From: Rhodobacteraceae bacterium HLUCCO18
GTDB taxonomy: Bacteria; Pseudomonadota; Alphaproteobacteria; Rhodobacterales; Rhodobacteraceae
DNA: 64,000 bases
Direction of reading: 5' to 3'
NCBI GenBank assembly: GCA_001314805.1
Contig: LJSY01000010.1
Coordinates: 20,936 to 84,935, forward strand
Shown here: one piece after another, positions 9,724-19,343 of the stretch
Layout: every line of letters starts with the position of its first letter
How positions within the stretch are numbered: the stretch's first letter is position 1
Notes under the pieces: generated by a model
The model's input: only the letters and a program-made list of their open reading frames with translations
Told to the model about the DNA's origin: nothing
The model's database searches: none
Position numbers and translations under genes: made by a program

Positions 9724-10563
9724 CTAGAGGCGGAGGCCGTGGCGCCCCGCGAGATCGGTGAAGAACTGCCACGCCACCCGGCCCGAGCGCGCGCCGCGCG
9801 TGGCCTGCCATTCGATGGCCTCCGCGCGCAGGATCTCGGGCTCGACCTCGACCCCGTAGGCCGCGCAATATGCATCGATCATCGCGAGGTACTCGTCCTG
9901 CCCGCAGGGATGGAAGCCCAGCCAGAGGCCGAAGCGGTCCGAAAGCGACACCTTCTCCTCGGTCGCCTCCGACGGGCTGATCGCCGTTGCGCGTTCGTTC
10001 TCGATCATGTCGCGCGGCATCAGGTGGCGGCGGTTCGACGTGGCGTAGAACACCACGTTGTCGGGCCGCCCCTCGACGCCGCCGTCCAGCACCGCCTTGA
10101 GCGACTTGTAGTGCTGGTCGTCATGGCTGAACGACAGGTCGTCGCAGAAAAGGATCACGCGCACCGGAGCCTCGCGCAGCAGGTGCAGCAGCCGCCCGAT
10201 CGTGGGCAGGTCCTCGCGCTGCATTTCCACCAGCACGAGGCCCGGTGTCTCGGCGGCGACCGCGCCGTGCACGGCCTTCACGAGCGAGGATTTCCCCATA
10301 CCGCGCGCGCCCCAGAGCAGCGCGTTGTTTGCGGGCAGACCCTTCGCGAACTGGCGCGTGTTCTGCAACAACGTGTCCCGCGACCGGTCGATTCCCAGCA
10401 GGAGCGGCAGGTCGACCCGGTTCACCCGCGCCACCGGCTCGAGCCGGTCGGGATCCGCATGCCAGACGAAGGCCTCGGCCGACGTCCAGTAGGGCACCGT
10501 GGCAGGGGGCGGGCGCAGACGCTCAAGCGCCTCGGCAATCCGGTTCAGCGCGTCGTCGGACAT
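9724..10563 (-). CDS. AAA-type ATPase, DUF815 family
   Basis: LLWGARGMGKSSLVKA Walker A, VILFCDDLSF, ATSNRRHLMPRDM. Confidence 0.88.
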   Translation of the reverse strand: MSDDALNRIAEALERLRPPPATVPYWTSAEAFVWHADPDRLEPVARVNRVDLPLLLGIDRSRDTLLQNTRQFAKGLPANNALLWGARGMGKSSLVKAVHGAVAAETPGLVLVEMQREDLPTIGRLLHLLREAPVRVILFCDDLSFSHDDQHYKSLKAVLDGGVEGRPDNVVFYATSNRRHLMPRDMIENERATAISPSEATEEKVSLSDRFGLWLGFHPCGQDEYLAMIDAYCAAYGVEVEPEILRAEAIEWQATRGARSGRVAWQFFTDLAGRHGLRL

Positions 10564-10571
10564 GGGTTGTC

Positions 10572-11435
10572 TCAGAACTCCTCGTCTTCGTCGAGGATGC
10601 CTTCCGCGCGCAGACGGCGGTTGCGCTGGCGCTCCACCAGGCGGACGAGCTGGATCGAAATCTCGTAAAGCCCGTAGACCACCACGAAGAGGATGAGCTG
10701 CGTGATCACGTCCGGCGGCGTGAGGAGTGCCGCCAGCGTCAGGATGCCGACCACGGCCCATTTGCGCACGTTGCCCAGCCCCTCGGCGCTGACGAGGCCG
10801 GCCTTGCCCAGAAGCGTCAGAAGGACGGGAAGCTGAAAGCAGAAACCGAAGGCGAAGATGAACTTGAGAGCGAGGTCGGTCGATTCACGGATCGAGCCGA
10901 GAAAGACGGTGCGCAGCTCGGACGTGCTCTCGGAGACGGGCGGCGGCTCGTTGCCCAGAACCATGCTCGTCAGCATCGGGATCGCGTCCGCGAAGCCGAT
11001 GAAGAAATTCATCGCAAGCGGCGTGACGACGTAATGGGCGAAGGACGCACCCATGAAGAACAGGACGGGCGAGGCGAAAAGGAAGGGCAGGATCGCGCCC
11101 TTTTCCGAGGCGTAGAGCCCCGGCGCCACGAACCGCCAGAGCTGATGCGCGATCACCGGGAATGAGACCGCGAAGCCCGCGATGATCGAGATGCGCACGA
11201 GCACGAAGAACTGCTCCTGCGGGGCGGTGAAGATCAGCTCGGGGCTCTGGCCGCGGGCCACGAGCACGTTGATCAGCGGCTGCTGGATGATGCCGAGGAT
11301 CGGCTGCGCGACGGTGAAACAGGCCACCATGGCCACGACGAAGGCCAGGACCGAGCGGATCAGGCGCGTGCGGAGCTCCGCCAGATGCTCGATCAGCGGG
11401 GCGGAACTGTCCTCGATCTGGTCCTCGGCACTCAT
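10572..11435 (-). CDS. tatC: Sec-independent protein translocase TatC
   Basis: PLIEHLAELRTRLIRS and multispan TatC pattern. Confidence 0.97.
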   Translation of the reverse strand: MSAEDQIEDSSAPLIEHLAELRTRLIRSVLAFVVAMVACFTVAQPILGIIQQPLINVLVARGQSPELIFTAPQEQFFVLVRISIIAGFAVSFPVIAHQLWRFVAPGLYASEKGAILPFLFASPVLFFMGASFAHYVVTPLAMNFFIGFADAIPMLTSMVLGNEPPPVSESTSELRTVFLGSIRESTDLALKFIFAFGFCFQLPVLLTLLGKAGLVSAEGLGNVRKWAVVGILTLAALLTPPDVITQLILFVVVYGLYEISIQLVRLVERQRNRRLRAEGILDEDEEF

Positions 11436-11932
11436 GGCGCGTCCGCTCCCGTGCGCGGCACGGCGTCGGCCGGCTCGGCGGTGGCTGCCGGCTTCGCCGG
11501 CTCCGGATCGGGCGCGACCTCGTTGGGCGCCACGGGGGCGTCACCGGCCTCCCGCTTGGCTTTCAGGTCGGCCGCCTTCGCTTTCGCCTGCTTGGCGGCC
11601 GCATCGCGTTTCTCGGCCGCGGCCCGCGTCTGGCTGCCTTCGGGGTACTTGTCGGGATCGATATCGCCGAACGCTTCCTTCAGCGCGTCGGTGCCCGCCT
11701 TGGCCGGGTTGCGCGTGTATCTGGCGGCATTCCGCAGGTCGCGGTTCAGGTCGGTCATGCCGCTCTCGTCGGCCGCCTCGTCCATCGCGCGCTGGAAATC
11801 CCGGGCCATGGCGCGGATGCGCCCGGTGAATTGCCCGAGCTTACGGAACATCACTGGCAGGTCCTTGGGACCAACCACGATCAGCGCGACCACGCCGATG
11901 ACCAGCAACTCCATCCAGCCGATATCAGGCAT
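11432..11932 (-). CDS. tatB: Sec-independent protein translocase TatB
   Basis: MPDIGWMELLVIGVVALIVVGPKDLPVMFRKLG. Confidence 0.96.
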   Translation of the reverse strand: MPDIGWMELLVIGVVALIVVGPKDLPVMFRKLGQFTGRIRAMARDFQRAMDEAADESGMTDLNRDLRNAARYTRNPAKAGTDALKEAFGDIDPDKYPEGSQTRAAAEKRDAAAKQAKAKAADLKAKREAGDAPVAPNEVAPDPEPAKPAATAEPADAVPRTGADAP

Positions 11933-11988
11933 GGCGGCCGCCTTTCGATGATGTCCCCCGGTGCACGGTCGGGCTGATCCGGGGTTGT

Positions 11989-12234
11989 TTACGCGTTGTC
12001 GCGTTCGCGCGGCGCGGCGGCGGGCGGCGTCACGTCACGCGCGTCCGAACCGTCGCCCGCCGTCCGGGTCGAGGCGTTCTCGATCTCTTCGGTCGAGTCC
12101 TTCACACCCCTCTTGAAGGCGGTGATCCCCTTGCCGACCTCACCCATGAGACTCGCGATCTTGCCGCGCCCGAACAGGACGAGCACCACGACCGCGATCA
12201 GCAACAGGCCTGCCGGTCCGATATTGTTGAGCAT
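11989..12234 (-). CDS. tatA: Sec-independent protein translocase TatA
   Basis: [39 protein letters not shown]. Confidence 0.96.
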   Translation of the reverse strand: MLNNIGPAGLLLIAVVVLVLFGRGKIASLMGEVGKGITAFKRGVKDSTEEIENASTRTAGDGSDARDVTPPAAAPRERDNA

Positions 12235-12403
12235 GTTCGTCTCCCTTTGCGGCGCGGATTGCGCATCTCACACCGCTTCTGACAGATATCTGTCTCCCAT
12301 ACCTATGGTCGCAACCCGGGAGATCAAAGCCCTAATGCTCGGGCGAGGGTGGTTTACAGGCTCACCCCCCCTGCCCGCAAGGGGCGATCCGCACCGGGAG
12401 GCC

Positions 12404-13486
12404 TCAATCGCGATGCGGAAAGACGAAACAGCGGTCGCGTCGCACGGTCAGCCACAGCGGCTTGCCGGGTTTCGGCAGAAAGACGCCGGGGACGGTCGCC
12501 CTGAGGATGCTGTCGTCGAAATCCATGAGGAACTCCACGAGGCTTTCGTGCCCCATGAAGCGCGCGCGCCGCACCACGCCGCGTGCCGGCACCCCGTCGA
12601 GCGGCGTGGGGTTCGGCCCCCGCCCGTTCCGGTCGAAGTCGATCTTGACGTGCTGGGGGCGAAAGACGATGTCGACCACGCTGCCGTCGGGATAGCCGGG
12701 GGCAAGGAATTCACCGAAGGGAGTCGTCGTGAGCGCGCCGCGGACGGTCCCGGTCACCACGTTGATATCGCTGAAAAACGCCGCTGCAGCCCGGTCGCAG
12801 GGCGCGTTGTAGACATTGTAGGGCGCGCCCACCTGCACGATCTTGCCGCCCCGCATCAGTGCGATCTGGTCGGCCATGCGCATGGCCTCCTCGGGTTCGT
12901 GGGTGACGAGCACCACCGCCGTGCCATCCTCCTTGAGGATCTCCAGCGTCTCGTCGCGAATCCCGTCGCGCAGGCGGTTGTCGAGGCCCGAGAACGGCTC
13001 GTCCATCAGCATGATGCGCGGGCGCGGCGCCATGGCCCGCGCCAGCGCCACGCGCTGCTGCTCGCCACCCGAAAGCATGTGCGGCGACTTGTCGGCATAG
13101 TCCTTCAGATCGACGCGCGCCAGAAGCGCGTTGACCCGCTCCCGCACCTCGGAACGGCTCCCGCTGAGGCCGAAGGCCACGTTCTGCCCCACGCTCAGAT
13201 GCGGAAACAGCGCGAAATCCTGAAAGATCAGGCCTATGCCCCGCCGCTCGGGCGGCAGATGCAGCATGCCGTCCGACAGGACCTGACCATCGGCGACGAT
13301 GCGCCCGGCCGCCTGCCTCTCGATGCCGGCGATCGTGCGCAGCACCGTGGACTTGCCGCAGCCGGAGGGCCCGAGAAGGCACAGGATATCTCCGGGCTTT
13401 ACCGCGAAGGAGACGTCCCGCACCACGTCGCGGCCATCGAACTGGCAGCGGATGGCATCGACCTCGAGGCGGGGGGGCTGGGACAT
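12404..13486 (-). CDS. ABC transporter ATP-binding protein (FbpC/PotA-like)
   Basis: LGPSGCGKST, LSGGEQQRVALARA, LMDEPFSGLD; C-terminal TOBE-like region. Confidence 0.88.
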   Translation of the reverse strand: MSQPPRLEVDAIRCQFDGRDVVRDVSFAVKPGDILCLLGPSGCGKSTVLRTIAGIERQAAGRIVADGQVLSDGMLHLPPERRGIGLIFQDFALFPHLSVGQNVAFGLSGSRSEVRERVNALLARVDLKDYADKSPHMLSGGEQQRVALARAMAPRPRIMLMDEPFSGLDNRLRDGIRDETLEILKEDGTAVVLVTHEPEEAMRMADQIALMRGGKIVQVGAPYNVYNAPCDRAAAAFFSDINVVTGTVRGALTTTPFGEFLAPGYPDGSVVDIVFRPQHVKIDFDRNGRGPNPTPLDGVPARGVVRRARFMGHESLVEFLMDFDDSILRATVPGVFLPKPGKPLWLTVRRDRCFVFPHRD

Positions 13487-13629
13487 CAGGATGAATGACC
13501 GATCATTTCAATCGGGTTTCGCAGGTATCAGGCCCGCTCCGGGGTGGCAAGCAGTCCCGTCCGGACATGGCAGGGCGGGAGAAGGCACCGCGGAGCGATC
13601 GCGGTCCCGCCCCGCCTTGCCGAAACCTC

Positions 13630-14409
13630 TCAGATCGTGGCGTTGGTCTGCCCGCCATCGAGCAGGATGTTCTGCCCCACGATGAAGCCCGCATGCTGGG
13701 AGCACAGGAAAGCGCACATCGCGCCGAATTCCTCGATCGTGCCGTAACGGCCCGACGGGATGGTCTGGAGACGGATGCTGTGCGCCTCGTCCATCGAGAC
13801 GCCCTGCGCCTTGGACACCGCCGATTCGAGCGCCGTGGCGCGGTCGGTGGCATGCGAACCCGGCAGCAGGTTGTTGATGTTCACGCCTTTCGACGCGACC
13901 TGCCGCGCCGTGCCCGCGACGAACCCCGTCAGGCCGGTGCGCGCCGCGTTCGACAGGCCCAGCGCGGGGATCGGCGCCTTGACCGATTGCGAGGTGATGT
14001 TGACGACGCGGCCCCAACCCTTTTCGATCATCGCAGGCATCAGCGCTGTCATCAGCGCGATGGGCGTCAGCATGTTGGCGTCAAGCGCCTTGATGAAATC
14101 CTCGCGGTCCCAGTCGGACCAGAGCCCCGGGGGCGGCCCGCCGGCATTCGTCACGAGGATATCGACCTCGCCCGAGGCGGCGAGAACCTGCGCGCGGCCT
14201 TCCTCGGTGGTGATGTCGGCGGCGACCGCCGTCACCTCGACGCCGTGTGTCTCCCGGATCGCCTGTGCCGTCTCCTCCAGCGCCTCGGCGCCGCGCGCGT
14301 TCAGGACCAGATCGACGCCCGCCTCCGCCAGTGCCTCGGCGCACCCGCGCCCCAACCCTTTCGACGAGGCGCATACCAGTGCGCGCTTTCCCTTGATGCC
14401 CAGATCCAT
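13630..14409 (-). CDS. SDR-family oxidoreductase
   Basis: ASSKGLGRGCAEAL, NAGG, C-terminal IVGQNILLDGGQTN. Confidence 0.9.
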   Translation of the reverse strand: MDLGIKGKRALVCASSKGLGRGCAEALAEAGVDLVLNARGAEALEETAQAIRETHGVEVTAVAADITTEEGRAQVLAASGEVDILVTNAGGPPPGLWSDWDREDFIKALDANMLTPIALMTALMPAMIEKGWGRVVNITSQSVKAPIPALGLSNAARTGLTGFVAGTARQVASKGVNINNLLPGSHATDRATALESAVSKAQGVSMDEAHSIRLQTIPSGRYGTIEEFGAMCAFLCSQHAGFIVGQNILLDGGQTNATI

Positions 14410-14508
14410 GCCGGCCTCCCTGTCGGTTCGTTTCACCACAGATAGCAGCGCTCCGACTTGAGAACCAGCGCCGACAGGTTTCCATGGCGTTCGACGCAGG
14501 CCCGGAAC

Positions 14509-14877
14509 TCAGCCGGTGCCGAAGAACTCCTCCCGCACGATCCGACCGTCCGCGACGTGGTAGATCGCCACCTCGCGCATGGGCATCCGCTCGCCCGTCG
14601 CCTTTTCGGTGGCGTCCATCTCGAAGATCACGGCGAAACGGTCATCGCCGTGCAGGAACGGTCCCTCGAGATCGGCCGAATGCACCTCGAACGCGCTGTC
14701 CCACCAGGCGTGCTTGGCCTTGATCCCGTCCACGCCCACCGTCTCCCGACCGGCGCCGGAGTAGTCGGCGGCTTCCACCGATACGGCCTGCGGGTGATAA
14801 AGCCTGTCGAGGTTCTCCAGTTCCTTGCCGGTCCTGCATCCCTCCACGAGGGCGTTGGCGATGTCCTGAAGTGTCAT
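14509..14877 (-). CDS. SnoaL/NTF2-like fold protein
   Basis: 122 aa; LENLDRLYHPQAVSVEAADYSG...GDDRFAVIFEMDAT. Confidence 0.65.
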   Translation of the reverse strand: MTLQDIANALVEGCRTGKELENLDRLYHPQAVSVEAADYSGAGRETVGVDGIKAKHAWWDSAFEVHSADLEGPFLHGDDRFAVIFEMDATEKATGERMPMREVAIYHVADGRIVREEFFGTG

Positions 14878-15009
14878 GGTCTCTCCTCCCGACTCATGTT
14901 CTTGAAATGTTCCAACCCTAACACGCGTCGTTGCCCGACCAAAGCGACGGTTTCATGACCCCGCGCTTGGCCGTTGCGGCCCCCTGCCCCCACGCTTATA
15001 TGCCGGCCC

Positions 15010-16620
15010 ATGCCCGACACGCTCCAGACCAACCGCCCCGACCTGCCGCCCGAGATCGCGCGGCGGCGCACCTTCGCGATCATCTCGCACCCGGACGCGG
15101 GCAAGACGACGCTGACCGAGAAGTTCCTGCTTTATGGCGGTGCGATCCAGATGGCGGGTCAGGTGCGCGCCAAGGGCGAGGCGCGACGCACGCGCTCGGA
15201 CTTCATGAAGATGGAGCAGGACCGCGGAATCTCGGTCTCGGCCTCGGCCATGTCCTTCGATTTCGGGACCTGGCGCTTCAACCTCGTGGACACGCCCGGC
15301 CATTCGGATTTCTCCGAGGACACCTATCGCACGCTGACCGCCGTGGACGCCGCGATCATGGTGATCGACGGGGCCAAAGGCGTGGAAAGCCAGACGCGGA
15401 AACTGTTCGAGGTCTGCCGTCTGCGCGACCTGCCGATCCTGACCTTCTGCAACAAGATGGACCGCGAGAGCCGGGACACGTTCGAGATCATCGACGAGAT
15501 CCAGGAAAACCTCGCCATCGACGTGACGCCCGCCTCCTGGCCCATCGGCATGGGACGCGATTTCCTTGGCTGCTACGATCTGATCCACGACCGGCTGGAG
15601 CTGATGGATCGCGCCGACCGCAACAAGGTCGCGGAGTCGGTGAAGATGCAGGGGCTCGACGATCCGAAACTGGCCGAGCACATTCCCGCCGCGCAACTGG
15701 CGCAACTCCGCGAGGAGGTCGAGATGGCGCGCGAGCTTCTGCCATCCATGGACCGCACCGCGTTCCACCAGGGCACGCTGACGCCGATCTGGTTCGGGTC
15801 GGCCATCAACTCCTTCGGGGTGAAGGAGCTGATGGACGGGATCGCCGAATACGGACCCGAACCGCAGGTGCAGAAGGCCGAGCCGCGCGAGGTCGCGCCG
15901 GAGGAAACCAAGGTCTCCGGCTTCGTGTTCAAGGTGCAGGCCAACATGGACCCCAAGCACCGCGACCGCGTGGCCTTCGTGCGCCTCGCCTCGGGGCATT
16001 TCCAGCGCGGCATGAAGGTGACCCATGTGCGCTCGAAGAAACTCATGGCGATCACCAACCCTGTCATGTTTCTCGCCTCCGACCGGGAACTCGCCGAGGA
16101 AGCCTGGGCGGGCGATATCATCGGCATCCCGAACCACGGGCAGCTCAGGATCGGCGACGCACTGACCGAAGGCGAGGCGCTGCGTTTCACCGGCATCCCT
16201 TCCTTCGCGCCCGAGCTTCTGCAATCGGCCCGCGCGGGCGACCCGATGAAAGCCAAGCACCTCGACAAGGCATTGATGCAATTCGCCGAAGAGGGTGCGG
16301 CCAAGGTCTTCAAGCCGCTGATCGGCTCGGGCTTCGTCGTTGGCGTCGTGGGCGCGCTGCAGTTCGAGGTGCTGGCCAGCCGGATAGAGCTTGAATATGG
16401 CCTGCCGGTCCGCTTCGAGCCGTCGCAATTCACCTCCGCCCGCTGGGTGTCGGGGCCGAAGGACAAGGTGGAGGCCTTCGCCGCCGCCAACAAGCAGCAC
16501 ATGGCCCAGGACAATGACGGCGACCCGGTCTACCTGACGCGGATGCAATGGGACATCGACCGGGTGGTGCGGGATTATCCCGACGTGACGCTCAGCGCGA
16601 CGAAGGAGTTGATGGTCTGA
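15010..16620 (+). CDS. prfC: Peptide chain release factor 3
   Basis: SHPDAGKTTLTEKFLLYGGAIQMAGQV, DTPGHSDFSEDTYRTL, NKMDRESRD. Confidence 0.97.
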   Translation: MPDTLQTNRPDLPPEIARRRTFAIISHPDAGKTTLTEKFLLYGGAIQMAGQVRAKGEARRTRSDFMKMEQDRGISVSASAMSFDFGTWRFNLVDTPGHSDFSEDTYRTLTAVDAAIMVIDGAKGVESQTRKLFEVCRLRDLPILTFCNKMDRESRDTFEIIDEIQENLAIDVTPASWPIGMGRDFLGCYDLIHDRLELMDRADRNKVAESVKMQGLDDPKLAEHIPAAQLAQLREEVEMARELLPSMDRTAFHQGTLTPIWFGSAINSFGVKELMDGIAEYGPEPQVQKAEPREVAPEETKVSGFVFKVQANMDPKHRDRVAFVRLASGHFQRGMKVTHVRSKKLMAITNPVMFLASDRELAEEAWAGDIIGIPNHGQLRIGDALTEGEALRFTGIPSFAPELLQSARAGDPMKAKHLDKALMQFAEEGAAKVFKPLIGSGFVVGVVGALQFEVLASRIELEYGLPVRFEPSQFTSARWVSGPKDKVEAFAAANKQHMAQDNDGDPVYLTRMQWDIDRVVRDYPDVTLSATKELMV

Positions 16621-17237
16621 CCCATCAGAACCGCGTCCTGCCCACGGGCGAGTTCGTGGCCGACCCCGCGCGCGGGACCTTCACCGGGAATCGGGGGATC
16701 ATCCATCGCCCCGACGGCACGCTCGGCACATCGCGGTGGAGCCACCGGCACTGGCTGATCTGCGCGCTCACCCATCCACGGGGCCGCTATCACGGACCGA
16801 TGCCCGACCGGGGGTGGACGGCGCTGTTCTTCCTCGACGAGGCGGTGGCGCTTTCCGCAGGCCACCGGCCCTGCCACTATTGCCGGCGGGAGGCGTATCA
16901 CGCCTACCGCGCGGCCTGGGCGGAGGCCTTCCGCGCCCCGCCCGACCGTATGGCGATGGACGGCGCGCTCCATGCCGCGCGCGTGACGCGGGCACGGGCG
17001 CAGATCCGGCATGAGGGCGATCTGGACGACCTGCCCGACGGTACGTTCATTCTGCATGATGGGCGCGCCTGTCTGGTGCTGCGGGATCGCCTGTTGCCAT
17101 TCGCACCCTCGGGCTATCGGGGTGGAGTGCCCCGGCCATCCGGGCGCGAAACGATCCTGACGCCCGCGCCCAGCATCGCGGTGCTGCGCCATGGATACCG
17201 CCCGGCGCTGCATCCATCCGCCACAGCCGTCGCTTAA
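16548..17237 (+). CDS. Conserved protein of unknown function with GHRPCHYCRR motif (start uncertain)
   Basis: LTHQNRVLPTGEFVADPARGTFTGNRGIIH...FFLDEAVALSAGHRPCHYCRREAYHAYRAAWAEAF; true start probably near 16617. Confidence 0.7.
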   Translation: MGHRPGGAGLSRRDAQRDEGVDGLTHQNRVLPTGEFVADPARGTFTGNRGIIHRPDGTLGTSRWSHRHWLICALTHPRGRYHGPMPDRGWTALFFLDEAVALSAGHRPCHYCRREAYHAYRAAWAEAFRAPPDRMAMDGALHAARVTRARAQIRHEGDLDDLPDGTFILHDGRACLVLRDRLLPFAPSGYRGGVPRPSGRETILTPAPSIAVLRHGYRPALHPSATAVA

Positions 17238-17272
17238 CCGACCGTTAACCATGCGCTTGGGATTCTCGGCGC

Positions 17273-17785
17273 ATGATGCGCCTCGTCCTCCTCGTGTTTC
17301 TGTTCATTCTTTCCGCCGGGCCGGCCTGCACTCCGCTGGCGCAGGGCGGCGTGGCACGGCTGCCGGCGACGGGCATCGACGGCGCATGGTCCCGGCAGGT
17401 CGTCGTCGCGGAGCACGGCCATACCGTAATGGTCGGACAGGTACTCATCCTGCGGCAGGCCGGGCGCAGCGCGATGGCGGTCGAAGTCGGACAGCTTCCC
17501 GACGGGGCAGCGGGGCGTCTTCGGATGGACAGCGCCTGGCATGAGGGGCGGAGGCTATCGTTCCGCACCATCCGACGCAACGAACCGTTCTGCACGGCCC
17601 CTGGCCGGTGCCAAGGGTTCCGGACGGGAACTTTCGCCCTGTCACGCGCCGAGTTCGATGCCGCCCTGCAATCGGGCCTGAGCGCCACGCTGATCGGCCC
17701 GGACGCGGTCGTGAAGGTGCATTTTCCGCCCGCCCTATTCGTCGAGGCGCGGGACCGGGCGCGGACCCTCCGTCTCTGGCCCTAA
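17273..17785 (+). CDS. Hypothetical secreted protein
   Basis: N-terminal signal-peptide-like MMRLVLLVFLFILSAGPACTPLA. Confidence 0.6.
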   Translation: MMRLVLLVFLFILSAGPACTPLAQGGVARLPATGIDGAWSRQVVVAEHGHTVMVGQVLILRQAGRSAMAVEVGQLPDGAAGRLRMDSAWHEGRRLSFRTIRRNEPFCTAPGRCQGFRTGTFALSRAEFDAALQSGLSATLIGPDAVVKVHFPPALFVEARDRARTLRLWP

Positions 17786-19101
17786 CGCGCGGCCAGCAGC
17801 TCCGGCACATGCAGGCGGATCATCTCGTTGCTGTCGGCCACGCCCAGCTGCCGTCCCGCCGAAAAAGGCAGGTTGTTGTCGTTGCCGACAAGGATGTGTT
17901 CCGGCCCATCAAGAATGACGCTTTCTATCGTCACGAAGGGGAAGACGAAACGTCCCTCGGGCACATCCCCGTCCGTGGGCAACCGCGCAAGCCCCTCGGG
18001 ATCGGCGATATCCATCAGGTCGATCTGCGCCAGTCGCGCCACATAGCCTTCCGCGTCGATCCGGGCCGTGTCGATCAGCGTTATGCGCTTGACCCGTGCG
18101 GGTGTGCGGAAACAGCCCTCGCTCTGGCCCTCCGCACAGGCGAGGCTCGGGTGCCCCTGCCCGGCATCGCGTTCGATCACCAGCGCGCGGGTGTCGTCGA
18201 TGAAGTTGAAGTCACCGATGGCCACGGCCCCTTCGGTGAAACGGAACCGAAAACTTTCACCGGTCCAGTCGCCCGCCGCCGGATCGTAGCCCAGCACGCG
18301 GACAACCCCGTCCTCGCTGTTGCCCTCGGCATCGAGGATCGCCCCCTCCAGCATCGCCCAGAGCATCGCGCCGTCCGGCGTCATCGCCATCCCCTCGAAG
18401 CCGCGCGAACGGGGCACGCGCCAGTCCGCACCGGCCTCCGACGGGACGGTCAGCGCGGGGTGATCGGGAGAGCGGAGGGTCTCTTCCCCAAGCCGCGTTT
18501 CCTGCACGTCGAGGATCACACCGTCGAGCGTCGCAGTGATCATGAAGGGCCCGAATTCCTCGCCGATGAACACGCGGTCGCCCACGACCTGGATGCTCTC
18601 GGGGTCGAAATCCGCCCCGGTCAGATAACGCGCCTCGGTCGCCTCGTGCACGATCCGGAAGGGCACCTTGCGGTCGGGGTCGCGCAGCCAGACACGCGCC
18701 CGAACCTCGACGCGGCCGGTGTCGAAATCCGGCACAAGACGCGTGAAGCTGAGCAGCGCGTCGGAGGAATTCGCCAGGGAGCCGAAGCCGTTGTCGATCA
18801 GGGCATAGATCGCGCCTTGCGGGTCGCGCGTGAAGGCATAGGCCGAAAATCCCTGTATCGGCTGTCCGAAGAAGGGCCGCATCAGGCCGTTCGCCTCTAG
18901 CGATTGCGGGGTGTTCACGGGCGCTGTGCCGGCGGTGAACCGGCCCGAAACCCATGCCTCTTCGGGCGCATTCGCCGGCGGGGCGGAGAAGGAAAGAGCG
19001 GGCAGCGCGGCGTGACCGGCAAGGGTCGCGGGGACCATGTCCTGCGCGGAGACCGGCAGGGAAAGGGTCAAAAGCGGGACGAAGGCGGCGGATCTCAACA
19101 T
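17782..19101 (-). CDS. Secreted esterase-like / phytase-like domain protein
   Basis: Signal peptide MLRSAAFVPLLTLSLPVSA; GFSAYAFTRDPQGAIYALIDNGFGS..., FEGMAMTPDGAMLWAMLEGA, typical of PF13449-type proteins. Confidence 0.75.
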   Translation of the reverse strand: MLRSAAFVPLLTLSLPVSAQDMVPATLAGHAALPALSFSAPPANAPEEAWVSGRFTAGTAPVNTPQSLEANGLMRPFFGQPIQGFSAYAFTRDPQGAIYALIDNGFGSLANSSDALLSFTRLVPDFDTGRVEVRARVWLRDPDRKVPFRIVHEATEARYLTGADFDPESIQVVGDRVFIGEEFGPFMITATLDGVILDVQETRLGEETLRSPDHPALTVPSEAGADWRVPRSRGFEGMAMTPDGAMLWAMLEGAILDAEGNSEDGVVRVLGYDPAAGDWTGESFRFRFTEGAVAIGDFNFIDDTRALVIERDAGQGHPSLACAEGQSEGCFRTPARVKRITLIDTARIDAEGYVARLAQIDLMDIADPEGLARLPTDGDVPEGRFVFPFVTIESVILDGPEHILVGNDNNLPFSAGRQLGVADSNEMIRLHVPELLAAR

Positions 19102-19206
19102 GGGACATTCCGGGCTTTGACGATTACGAAGAAACCCAGACTGCCCGCCCGGCGTTACCGGCACATGACGCGCATGCGACGAGGATGTGCAGACGCAGCG
19201 TCGAAT

Positions 19207-19235
19207 TTGACCGCGTGCTGCTTTTGCGTTATGTG
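19207..19235 (+). promoter_or_regulatory. Candidate promoter for the DEAD-box helicase
   Basis: TTGACC (19207-19212), 17-nt spacer, TATGTG (19230-19235). Confidence 0.4.
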
Positions 19236-19343
19236 CCCGGGACGGCTGCGATGGGCGCAGCCAGCGACGCGGAGCGCGCCGGACGTCAGCGCTCCATTTC
19301 TTACCGCCGCGCGAGGATCACTCGCGGGCCAGCATGGACGCAT

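Noticed and set aside
14953-16548. 531-aa minus-strand ORF
   Set aside because: Antisense to prfC; no domain signature.
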